Shown here: piece by piece, positions 15,449-22,146 of the stretch
How the letters are laid out: each line of letters starts with the position of its first letter
Numbering within the stretch: position 1 is the first letter of the stretch
NCBI GenBank assembly: GCA_910584785.1
Contig: CAJUDX010000040.1
Span: 1-28,290, forward strand
Direction: 5' to 3'
Source of the DNA: an uncultured Lachnospiraceae bacterium
Lineage (GTDB): Bacteria; Bacillota; Clostridia; Lachnospirales; Lachnospiraceae
DNA: 28,290 nucleotides
The notes under the pieces: generated by a model
Seen by the model: only the letters and a program-made list of their open reading frames with translations
The model's database searches: none
Told to the model about the DNA's origin: nothing
Position numbers and translations under genes: made by a program

Positions 15449-16192
15449 ATGGAAGAAAGAAAACAAAAAAGAAAAACCAGGATAAAAATTCTGGCAGCAG
15501 TTGCTTTGATTGTTGCTTTGAGCCTGAGCGGTACGTTAGCTTATATGACAGACTATGAGGCAGCAGAAAACCGGTTTACGGTGGGAAGTGTAGATTTTAA
15601 CCTGTATGAAAGAAACTGGGATGGCGAATTGCCTGACGGGAGTTATGCCAGTTCCTCGGACGCCAGCTCATCAAATGCCAGCTCGTCCGATGCCAGTCCG
15701 TCAAACGCACTGGGGATTAAGCAGGCAGAGCATATGTATGCGGGGAAAGTGATTCCCAAAGATCCGGCGATTAAGAATAATAGTAAGAATGATGCCTACG
15801 TGAGGATGACGGTGAAGATACCTGTGGCCGATGTGATTACCGCAGAGGACGATGGAACGCTGGTTGCGGGAGGACAGGCTGTGGAAACAGAACTCTTTAC
15901 CTATGATGTAAATCCCGACTCAGGGATGACGCTATTATCCCATTCCGTCTCCCCGGAAGATAACAGCCATATTTATGAGTATATTTATACCGGAGGAGGG
16001 AACAGGGAAATTCCTGTGCCTGCCGGACACGATATTCCGCCGTTGTTTAACACAGTAACCTTTGCCAATATTGTGGGGGGTCAGTTGAGAGATAATATTG
16101 AGTTTATCCATGTGGACTTTAAGGCGATTCAGGCCGGCGGATTTGATTCACCTGAAGAAGCATGGGCGGCTTACCAGAACCAGATGCCATAG
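15449..16192 (+). CDS. TasA/camelysin-like secreted protein with a SipW-type signal peptide
   Basis: This 247-residue protein has the SipW-dependent signal: a basic start, a hydrophobic stretch from about 13, then LSLSGTLAYMTDYEAAENRF and VGSVDFNLYE, as in TasA, camelysin and similar proteins. The mature part is probably a beta-sandwich, with KDPAIKNNSKNDAYVRMTVK as the best conserved segment. An unusual Ser-rich insert of four five-residue units (ASSSD/ASSSN type, residues 67-86) separates the first strand from the rest. The ATG at 15449 is chosen because AGGAGG at 15437-15442 is too close to the ATG at 15443. Relatives form extracellular fibres or surface proteins; fibre formation here is not shown by sequence. 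Confidence 0.83.
   Translation: MEERKQKRKTRIKILAAVALIVALSLSGTLAYMTDYEAAENRFTVGSVDFNLYERNWDGELPDGSYASSSDASSSNASSSDASPSNALGIKQAEHMYAGKVIPKDPAIKNNSKNDAYVRMTVKIPVADVITAEDDGTLVAGGQAVETELFTYDVNPDSGMTLLSHSVSPEDNSHIYEYIYTGGGNREIPVPAGHDIPPLFNTVTFANIVGGQLRDNIEFIHVDFKAIQAGGFDSPEEAWAAYQNQMP
15647..15706 (+). repeat. Four 15-bp coding repeats in the TasA-like gene
   Basis: Each unit encodes Ala followed by three Ser (or Ser-Pro-Ser) and then Asp or Asn: SSSD, SSSN, SSSD, SPSN. Bases differ mainly at third codon positions, so the repeat is kept at protein level and is not a fresh duplication. It probably forms a flexible linker. Confidence 0.75.
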
Positions 16193-16239
16193 AAGCTGCT
16201 GGGCCCCAATAGAAAATATTACAATTCTATTAATTCGTA

Positions 16240-16268
16240 TTGTTTTTTTGTATTAAAAGTATTAAAAT
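16240..16268 (+). promoter_or_regulatory. Candidate promoter for the bactofilin gene
   Basis: TTGTTT (16240-16245) and TAAAAT (16263-16268) are 17 bp apart. The surrounding AT-richness makes a chance match possible. Transcription would start about 30 bases before the ATG at 16306. Confidence 0.45.
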
Positions 16269-16305
16269 AGAAGCAGACCAAATTTTTGATAATCAGGGAG
16301 GCTCT

Positions 16306-16803
16306 ATGTTTAAGGCAAGAAAGAAAAATGATACGGTGAACACAAGTATTATTAATACCATTATTGGCAATAATTCCAAGATAGAAGGTCTTTTATTTGC
16401 TTCAGATTCAACCAGGGTGGATGGTCTTTTGCAGGGTAAGATTTTATCGGAAAGTTCAGTTATTGTCGGAGAGAGTGGTGTTGTCCGTGGGGATATCCAT
16501 GCGGTGGAAATTCTGGTAGCAGGAACCGTTTATGGAAATCTGACGGCAGAGGAGAGAATTGAACTGACAGAAACCGGATGTGTTCTGGGTGATTTAATTA
16601 CTAAGACACTGGTTATCGATGAAGGTGCATCCTTTAAGGGAAATTGTATGATGGAGGTGATGGAGGACAAAAAGGCTCCAGAGAATTTCAGTGCAGAAGC
16701 AAATAAAAAGTTTGCAGGGAAGGCGGGGAAGGCTGGGCTGCAGAAGAAAGAAGAGCATCAGCCTGCCGAGCCTGACCCGGCAGACAAGAGCGGGAAATCC
16801 TGA
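16306..16803 (+). CDS. Bactofilin (polymer-forming cytoskeletal protein)
   Basis: This is a 165-residue protein with one bactofilin domain at about residues 14-125. The domain shows the expected repeated beta-helix rungs, each ending in a small residue turn: TIIGNNSKIEGLLFASDSTR, VDGLLQGKI, VIVGESGVVRGDIHAVEI, VAGTVYGNLTAEERIEL and VLGDLITKTLVI. Short Lys/Arg-rich residues precede it, and a disordered Lys/Glu/Pro tail follows. The start at 16306 follows AGGGAGG. Bactofilins form nucleotide-independent filaments on the membrane and often position wall hydrolases; the hydrolase gene 113 bases downstream fits that pattern. Confidence 0.92.
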   Translation: MFKARKKNDTVNTSIINTIIGNNSKIEGLLFASDSTRVDGLLQGKILSESSVIVGESGVVRGDIHAVEILVAGTVYGNLTAEERIELTETGCVLGDLITKTLVIDEGASFKGNCMMEVMEDKKAPENFSAEANKKFAGKAGKAGLQKKEEHQPAEPDPADKSGKS

Positions 16804-16831
16804 TTGCCAAACCGTGATGGAAATTACATAG

Positions 16832-16860
16832 CCCTGCCTGATGGTTTGATGCAGGCAGGG
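16832..16860. other. Strong 9-bp hairpin between the bactofilin and hydrolase genes
   Basis: CCCTGCCTG (16832-16840) and CAGGCAGGG (16852-16860) form a perfect GC-rich stem with an 11-base loop. No T run follows, so it is not a standard terminator. It could be an RNA-processing or stability element that sets different levels of the two proteins. Confidence 0.6.
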
Positions 16861-16916
16861 ATAGCGGATGTAAAACGATTGTATTATCCCAGCGGTAAAA
16901 GGAGCGTCAGGTTGAG

Positions 16917-18014
16917 ATGAAATGGAAAAAATTTAAAAAAGAACGAATTTCATTGAATTATACCGTTATGCTGCTTCCCCATTCACAGAAAAAGCCGATT
17001 CATTTTAAAACCCCTGTGTGGACTTTTGGACTTTTCTTTTTGGGCTTGTTGATTTTGACCGGGGCGTGTCTGTTTTTTGCAGGCTCCCGCGTTCAGCTTA
17101 AGCAGGTTCAGGCAGAAAAATCTCATCTGGAACAGGAATGGGATAAATTGGCTGCGGAGAAACAAAAAGCGGATGAGGAAAACGAAGAGTTGAAGCAGGC
17201 GAGGGAAAACCAGGAACAGGAACTTAAGTCTCTGGAGCAAAAAACAAGAGATACGATTAAGGAACTGGAGGACTTAGTTGAGCGGGAAAATCAAATCCGT
17301 CAGGAGCTGGGCCTGCAGCAGGTGACGCAAGACCAGGATACAAAGAGCCAGGGGCCTGCGGCTGAGGACGGCGCAGATCAGAAGGAAGATGCCGAAAGCC
17401 AGATGGAAGGCACTGCCGATCAAAACGAAGTATCGGGAAACCAGGGAAGTACAGATGGTGCGCTTCAGGCATTTGCCGCGGATTATTCTGTGCTTCTTGT
17501 GGAAAATACTGCGGATTTTCAGGGGATTCAGGAGGAACTTGCCTTTCTGCAGACCAGTTTAACGGAAAAAACCAGCCAGTATGACAGTTATTTACATACA
17601 ATTGAGGCAAGACGAGAGGCGGAGGCAGCGGAGAAGGCACGAAGAGAGGAATTGCGGCTTTCCATCGTAAGGAACGCACTGCAATATGTGGGAAATCCTT
17701 ATGTTTATGGAGGGAATAATCCAAATACGGGTGTGGATTGCTCAGGCTTTACGAAATATATAATGGCGAATACTGCCGGCGTGTATTTGAATCGAACGGC
17801 AGCTTCCCAGTCAACCCAGGGTCATGCGGTATCTGCCCAGGAGGCGAGGCCGGGTGATCTGGTTTTTTACAGCAATGGTGCTTCCGTCAATCATGTGGCC
17901 ATTTATATCGGCGAAGGCCGGATTGTCCATGCATCGAATGCAAGGGTGGGGATTATCACTTCCAATATGTATTACCGGACGCCAGTAAAGATTGTGAATG
18001 TATTAGGTGATTAA
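16917..18014 (+). CDS. Membrane-anchored NlpC/P60 cell-wall hydrolase with coiled coil
   Basis: This is a 365-residue wall endopeptidase. A basic N-terminus with the segment ISLNYTVMLLPHSQKKPIHF precedes a single transmembrane helix (about 34-56). A long Glu/Lys/Gln coiled coil (about 60-135) follows, then an acidic Gln/Asp/Glu linker, a second helical region (about 185-248) and a C-terminal NlpC/P60 domain (about 248-362). Catalytic residues are Cys275 (VDCSGFT), His326 (VNHVAIYIG) and His338 (HAS). The cytoplasmic N-terminal motif is of the kind found in bactofilin-linked M23 endopeptidases, but the enzyme domain here is NlpC/P60. It probably cuts D-Glu/diamino-acid bonds in stem peptides at sites set by the bactofilin (inference). 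Confidence 0.88.
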   Translation: MKWKKFKKERISLNYTVMLLPHSQKKPIHFKTPVWTFGLFFLGLLILTGACLFFAGSRVQLKQVQAEKSHLEQEWDKLAAEKQKADEENEELKQARENQEQELKSLEQKTRDTIKELEDLVERENQIRQELGLQQVTQDQDTKSQGPAAEDGADQKEDAESQMEGTADQNEVSGNQGSTDGALQAFAADYSVLLVENTADFQGIQEELAFLQTSLTEKTSQYDSYLHTIEARREAEAAEKARREELRLSIVRNALQYVGNPYVYGGNNPNTGVDCSGFTKYIMANTAGVYLNRTAASQSTQGHAVSAQEARPGDLVFYSNGASVNHVAIYIGEGRIVHASNARVGIITSNMYYRTPVKIVNVLGD

Positions 18015-18045
18015 GGAGCTGTTATTAGGTGATTAAGGAGCTGTT
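18002..18045. repeat. Perfect 22-bp tandem duplication across the stop codon
   Basis: The unit at 18002-18023 is repeated exactly at 18024-18045. The first copy includes the last codons and stop of the NlpC/P60 gene; the second supplies the left arm of the terminator. Because both copies carry AAGGAGCTGTT, the terminator's right arm has two possible partners. Confidence 0.9.
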
Positions 18046-18067
18046 GCAAAATAACAGCTCCTTTTTT
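18035..18067 (+). terminator. Rho-independent terminator after the NlpC/P60 gene
   Basis: AAGGAGCTGTT (18035-18045) pairs perfectly with AACAGCTCCTT (18053-18063) around a seven-base loop, followed by a T run. It lies between convergent genes; only the plus-strand T run is strong. Confidence 0.9.
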
Positions 18068-18111
18068 CTTCTCTCTGCAGCAGGATAGTTTATGTAAGTT
18101 TTTATTTTTGA

Positions 18112-19500
18112 TTAATCTTCGCTTTCTCTTCGCTCATCGATGGAAGTATAGGGTTTGCTTTCCAGGGAGAGAAGGCTTTGGTAGGCGGGGCGGATGATCT
18201 TATCGACATTGATCAGCTCTTCAATGCGATGTGCGCTCCATCCCACGATTCGGGCAATGGCAAAGATTGGGGTGAACAGTTCGGTGGGAATATCCAGCAT
18301 ACTGTAAACGAAACCACTGTAAAAGTCCACGTTAGCGCTTACTCCCTTGTAGATGGCACGCTCTCCGGCAATGATTTTGGGTGCTAAGGTTTCTATCATG
18401 GAGTACAGGGCGAAGTCCTTTTCTCTGTGTTTTTCCACTGCCAGCTTTTCGACAAATCCCTTAAATATCTGCGCGCGGGGATCAGAAATAGAATAAACTG
18501 CATGGCCCATACCATAAATCAGACCTTTTTGGTCGAAGGCCTCCTTGTGAAGGAGCTTTAAAAGGTAGTGGGTGACTTCTTCCTCGTCCGTCCAGTCGGT
18601 TAAGTTTTCTTTTAAATCTGCCATCATTTCCACCACTTTAATATTTGCGCCGCCGTGCTTTGGCCCTTTTAAGGAGGAGAGGGCAGCGGCGATTACCGAA
18701 TAGGTATCGGAACCGGCGGAGGTGACGACACGGGTAGTAAAGGTGGAGTTATTTCCGCCGCCGTGTTCCATATGGAGAACCAGGGCGAGGTCGAGGACCC
18801 TTGCTTCTAAATCAGAATACTGCATATCTGGTCTCAGCATGCGGAGGAGATTTTCCGCAGTGGAAAGGTTTTCGTCCGGTCGGTGGATATATAAACTGTC
18901 GTCGCACTCATAATGGTTGTAAGCGTGGTAGCCGTACACAGCCAGCATGGGGAAAGTGCTAATCAGCATCATGCACTGGCGGAGCACATTGGAAAGAGAA
19001 TTATCAGCAGCATTCTCATCGTAGGAAGCCAGGGTAAGCACGCTTTTGGTCATTGAATTCATAATATCCCTGCCCGGAGCTTTCATAATAACATCCCGGA
19101 CAAAGTTGGTAGGAAGGAAGCTGCTTTTGTTTAATGCTTCGTGGAAGTCAGCCAGCTGGCTGTGGGTGGGAAGATTTCCAAAGAGAAGAAGATAGGCGAT
19201 TTCTTCAAAACCGAAGTGTTTATGCGTCGGATCTAAAAAGCCATGAACTAAATCGTTAATATCATATCCCCGGTAGAGCAGTCTGCCGTGGCAGGGAACG
19301 CTTTGACCATCGACCTGCTTTTTGGATTGAATCAGGGAAATGTTTGACAGTCCAGCCAGGACACCAGCCCCGCTTTTATCGCGAAGCCCTCGTTTAACCC
19401 CATAGGTTGAAAATAAATCGGGGTCAATGCTGCTATTTGCCAGGCAGAGCTCTATCTGTGATTTTGCAAATTCGTCAACAAATTGTCTGTTATCAGCCAT
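18112..19500 (-). CDS. gltA: Citrate synthase
   Basis: This 462-residue enzyme condenses oxaloacetate and acetyl-CoA to citrate. Catalytic residues by comparison with known citrate synthases are His246 (MEHGGGNNSTF), His333 (GMGHAVYSISDPRA) and Asp392 (NVDFYSG). The KHGGANIKVVEMM segment at 281-293 and the C-terminal SAHRIEE block are also typical. The start at 19500 follows AAGGAGG; an upstream in-frame ATG at 19554 lacks one. The length is slightly above the usual 370-430 because of an N-terminal extension. No aconitase or isocitrate dehydrogenase is adjacent, so it may serve 2-oxoglutarate/glutamate synthesis. A divergent MarR gene shares its control region. Confidence 0.93.
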   Translation of the reverse strand: MADNRQFVDEFAKSQIELCLANSSIDPDLFSTYGVKRGLRDKSGAGVLAGLSNISLIQSKKQVDGQSVPCHGRLLYRGYDINDLVHGFLDPTHKHFGFEEIAYLLLFGNLPTHSQLADFHEALNKSSFLPTNFVRDVIMKAPGRDIMNSMTKSVLTLASYDENAADNSLSNVLRQCMMLISTFPMLAVYGYHAYNHYECDDSLYIHRPDENLSTAENLLRMLRPDMQYSDLEARVLDLALVLHMEHGGGNNSTFTTRVVTSAGSDTYSVIAAALSSLKGPKHGGANIKVVEMMADLKENLTDWTDEEEVTHYLLKLLHKEAFDQKGLIYGMGHAVYSISDPRAQIFKGFVEKLAVEKHREKDFALYSMIETLAPKIIAGERAIYKGVSANVDFYSGFVYSMLDIPTELFTPIFAIARIVGWSAHRIEELINVDKIIRPAYQSLLSLESKPYTSIDERRESED

Positions 19501-19619
19501 GAAATACCTCCTTGTATAATAAATATCGGATATCTCCAGTGTATAATTATTCATAGACTGTGGGTATCCTGTGATACCGGCTAGTGTGAGCAGCCAGTTA
19601 TTTGATGAAACATAGTATA

Positions 19620-19648
19620 GTTATACACTTTTTATTGATAAATGTCAA
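19620..19648 (-). promoter_or_regulatory. Promoter of the citrate synthase gene
   Basis: On the minus strand TTGACA (19648-19643) and TATAAC (19625-19620) are 17 bp apart, a near-consensus promoter. The leader is about 110 bases and contains a GGTATC/GATACC hairpin at 19563-19578. The -35 lies in the left arm of the shared inverted repeat. Confidence 0.8.
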
Positions 19649-19673
19649 CCATTATCATTCGTCAATGGTTGAC
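19644..19673. promoter_or_regulatory. Perfect 10-bp inverted repeat, candidate MarR operator
   Basis: GTCAACCATT (19644-19653) and AATGGTTGAC (19664-19673) are exact inverted copies with a 10-base centre. Each arm carries the -35 of one divergent promoter, so a bound dimer would shut both. The adjacent MarR gene is the natural candidate to bind. Confidence 0.75.
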
Positions 19674-19697
19674 TTATGCATTATATGCCGCTATAAT
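19669..19697 (+). promoter_or_regulatory. Promoter of the marR-transglutaminase operon
   Basis: TTGACT (19669-19674) and a perfect TATAAT (19692-19697) are 17 bp apart. Transcription would begin near 19704, about 60 bases before the MarR ATG. The -35 lies in the right arm of the inverted repeat. Confidence 0.85.
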
Positions 19698-19764
19698 AAA
19701 GCTGGAATTTATTTTGTCTATATTGTGCGATGGTCAGATTGGCAGAGGAGGAAAAAGAAAAGGT

Positions 19765-20220
19765 ATGGAACGGTGGACCAATGAGGATGGTGTGCAAAGG
19801 CTGTTCGAGATTTTTACTGCGTCACAGAGATTGGTGTTAAAGTCGCTGGACTATCAGGGGGCACATTTGACCAAGTATCAGCTTTACCTTTTAATTATTC
19901 TGGCGAAGAAGGAGAGACTTACCATGGGGCAGGCGGCCTCACGTTTGGGATGCTCAAAGGAGCAGGCAACCCGTCTGGTCTCTGCTCTGGTAGAGGATGG
20001 GTATATTGAGCGGCTGCACAGCAAAGAAAACCGGAAGCTGGTGATGATTCGGCTGACTAAGAAAGGCAGTGAGATAATCTGCAAGGAAAAAGAAGCGGCA
20101 AAGGAAAGGCTTAGGGAAGGTTTGGAAAGTCTTAGTGAAGAGGAAAGGGATATCTTTTTCCAGAGCATCGTAAGGCTTGCACCTGTGCTGCAGAAGTTGG
20201 AAAATAAGGAGAAAGATTAG
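19765..20220 (+). CDS. MarR-family transcriptional regulator
   Basis: This is a 151-residue dimeric winged-helix regulator. The start at 19765 follows a purine-rich AGAGGAGG region; upstream in-frame codons overlap the promoter. An N-terminal helix leads to the winged helix: LTKYQLYLLIILAKKERLTM, the recognition part AASRLGCSKEQATRLVSALV, then EDGYIERLHSKENRKLVMIR, which is the wing with the typical Asp/Glu-x-Arg pattern, and LTKKGSEI. C-terminal helices complete the dimer interface. It is cotranscribed with the next gene (one base between stop and ATG) and likely represses itself and citrate synthase at the inverted repeat. The ligand is unknown. Confidence 0.88.
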   Translation: MERWTNEDGVQRLFEIFTASQRLVLKSLDYQGAHLTKYQLYLLIILAKKERLTMGQAASRLGCSKEQATRLVSALVEDGYIERLHSKENRKLVMIRLTKKGSEIICKEKEAAKERLREGLESLSEEERDIFFQSIVRLAPVLQKLENKEKD

Positions 20221-20221
20221 C

Positions 20222-21700
20222 ATGAAATTTACAGAACATACATTATTGGCGCCACTGCCGGAGGATTTGCAGAGACTTAAGGGCTATGGCGATTTTCCTG
20301 TTATGGAAAGGGTAATTCAAAGAAAGCTGAACAAGGAACTTCCCCGGCATCTGAGAGAGCGGCTTTTGGCTGAACTGGAAATTATCCGGCGTCTGCCTGT
20401 GCAGTATCCCTATTCCTGGGAGACGGCGCTTAAGATGATGACGGAGAATATCTGCGCATTTACCCGGAAGGAATTTCAGGAGCTGTGGGAAGAGGATGCC
20501 ATGGAGTGGATATATGTTCAGGGAAACGTACACTTCCATGTTCATTTTTTCAGCAATTTGATAAAAACCAGAGAAGGGCTGCGCTGCCGTCTGCTTGATC
20601 CTGAGCAGGGTGAGGATACCAGGGAAAACAGTGAATTTTTGAACAAGACAATAGCGCTGATGAAGGAGCAGGGCGGGATTTCCCGCCGGTTTTCGATAAA
20701 AACGGTGCTGCATCTTAACGAAGAGGCCCAGCATCCGGGCGAAAGGATTCGTGTCTATCTTCCCATTCCGGTAGAATATGCCCAGGTCAAGCAGGTTCGC
20801 CTTCTTCATGCCCAGGTGGTTTTTGCATCGGGAGAGCAGAAGGATGTGCCGGTCTTTCGCATCCGTTCTGGTGATGAACCAGAAAAGAGAGAGGAAGAGG
20901 GGAGCAGCTTTATCGCCTGGATTGCCCCGGAAGATGCAGGACAGAGGACGGTTTGCTTTTGCGGAGAATACCAGAAGGGGATGAGCTTTCAGATAGAATA
21001 CACATATCAGGTGGAAATGCCCTGGTTTGACCTCAAATATCCGCAGAAATCTCTGCGTAAGGGCCTGGCGCTGCAGGATGAGGTAAACCGACCGAACCAT
21101 TATCTGAGTGAAGAGCTTCCGCACGTTCGTTTTACCCCTTATCTTAAGGCGCTGGCGGAGGAAATCGTCGGTGGGGAGACCGATGCTTTGCGAAAGGCAA
21201 AGAAAATTTATGATTATATCACTACACATTTGATGTATTCCTTTGTGCGGGAATATTTTTGTATTACCGATTTAGTGCATTATACGGCTTGCGGATGGAA
21301 GGGCGACTGCGGGCTGCAGGCATTGTTATTTATTACTCTTTGCCGAATTTCGGGAGTTCCTGCCCGGTGGCAGTCCGGGCTTTATACCCGACCAGGGCAT
21401 GTGGGCTGTCATGACTGGGCCATGTTTTATATCGAAGAATACGGCTGGCTGTTTGCCGACTGTTCCTTTGGCGGATCAGCGGCCCGGATGGGATGTGAGG
21501 AGAGAAGAGAATTTTACTTTGGTAATCTTGATCCTTACCGCATGCCTTCCTGTTCCCAGTTCCAGGCGGATTTCCTGCCTCCGGTCAAAGGAATGAGGAT
21601 TGATCCTTACGATAATCAGCTGGGTGAGGTGGAATATGCTGACGGCTGTCTGCGCGCCGGGGAGTTTGAGACGGTTCATGAGCTGACAGCAGTGGAATAA
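20222..21700 (+). CDS. Cytosolic transglutaminase-like (TGc) protein
   Basis: This 492-residue protein has a C-terminal transglutaminase/protease-like core with the full triad: Cys363 (KGDCGLQALLF), His397 (GCHDWAMFYI) and Asp413 (LFADCSFGG). The core starts near 320 with the helix AKKIYDYITTHLMYSF. The first 300 residues are a helical region followed by a beta-rich region (about 158-270) that I do not recognise. There is no signal peptide or transmembrane segment, unlike many bacterial relatives that act on the surface. The ribosome site AAGGAG is inside the end of marR, so the two are coupled. The reaction (peptide cleavage, amidation or cross-linking) cannot be told from sequence. Confidence 0.83.
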   Translation: MKFTEHTLLAPLPEDLQRLKGYGDFPVMERVIQRKLNKELPRHLRERLLAELEIIRRLPVQYPYSWETALKMMTENICAFTRKEFQELWEEDAMEWIYVQGNVHFHVHFFSNLIKTREGLRCRLLDPEQGEDTRENSEFLNKTIALMKEQGGISRRFSIKTVLHLNEEAQHPGERIRVYLPIPVEYAQVKQVRLLHAQVVFASGEQKDVPVFRIRSGDEPEKREEEGSSFIAWIAPEDAGQRTVCFCGEYQKGMSFQIEYTYQVEMPWFDLKYPQKSLRKGLALQDEVNRPNHYLSEELPHVRFTPYLKALAEEIVGGETDALRKAKKIYDYITTHLMYSFVREYFCITDLVHYTACGWKGDCGLQALLFITLCRISGVPARWQSGLYTRPGHVGCHDWAMFYIEEYGWLFADCSFGGSAARMGCEERREFYFGNLDPYRMPSCSQFQADFLPPVKGMRIDPYDNQLGEVEYADGCLRAGEFETVHELTAVE

Positions 21701-21755
21701 AACAGCATTTGTCCCTGATATGATAACTTCGGTCAGATAAGAATTGATGACAAAA

Positions 21756-21803
21756 ATGGAGTGCCGCGCATCCTGGGCATAGATGCTGCCGCACTCCATT
21801 TTC
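21756..21803 (+). terminator. Probable terminator after the transglutaminase gene
   Basis: ATGGAGTGC (21756-21764) pairs with GCACTCCAT (21791-21799); the 26-base interior can fold further (GCGCATC with GATGC). Only four T follow, so termination may be partial. From 21804 to 22081 I see no gene and no recognisable RNA; the stretch is AT-rich, with a near-palindrome (AGAAAGC/GCTTTCT) just before the prmA promoter. Confidence 0.6.
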
Positions 21804-22081
21804 GTTTAGATAATAACAATATTTAGTTTTTTGGTACTGAAAATCGTTTACCGAAGGAACGCCTTTTCGGGCGGGTGTGATGGAGTAAAATGTATCAAGG
21901 AATTTCAGTTGCTTGATAGATTTTTGCCCTTAAAGGATTCCCTCCGATAAAGAATCTTCATCCGTTCAATAGGTTAATGCAGCAGGAACTGATTTTATTG
22001 CAAACTTTTTGAAAAAATTTTATTTTTCAATTTTTGTTTTCTTTGGGATAAAATATCGCCTGCAGAAAGCGGCTTTCTTAC

Positions 22082-22110
22082 TTGAAAGCTGAAAGAAACT
22101 ATGCTATGAT
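22082..22110 (+). promoter_or_regulatory. Promoter of the prmA operon
   Basis: TTGAAA (22082-22087) and TATGAT (22105-22110) are separated by 17 bp. The prmA ATG is 37 bases downstream, behind GGCAGGAGGAAG. Confidence 0.75.
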
Positions 22111-22146
22111 TTGTAGAAGATATTTTGGGCAGGAGGAAGCAAACAG

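Noticed and set aside
15647..15706. CRISPR-like repeat array
   Set aside because: The repeats are in frame inside a coding region, without spacers, and differ at wobble positions.
20243..21229. Long open frame (328 codons) on the minus strand
   Set aside because: It lies entirely antisense to the transglutaminase gene, has no ribosome site and no recognisable protein motif; it is a shadow of codon usage.
21804..22081. Riboswitch, T-box or small RNA upstream of prmA
   Set aside because: I found no T-box motif, no riboswitch core and no stable long fold by eye; the prmA promoter lies downstream of most of this stretch.
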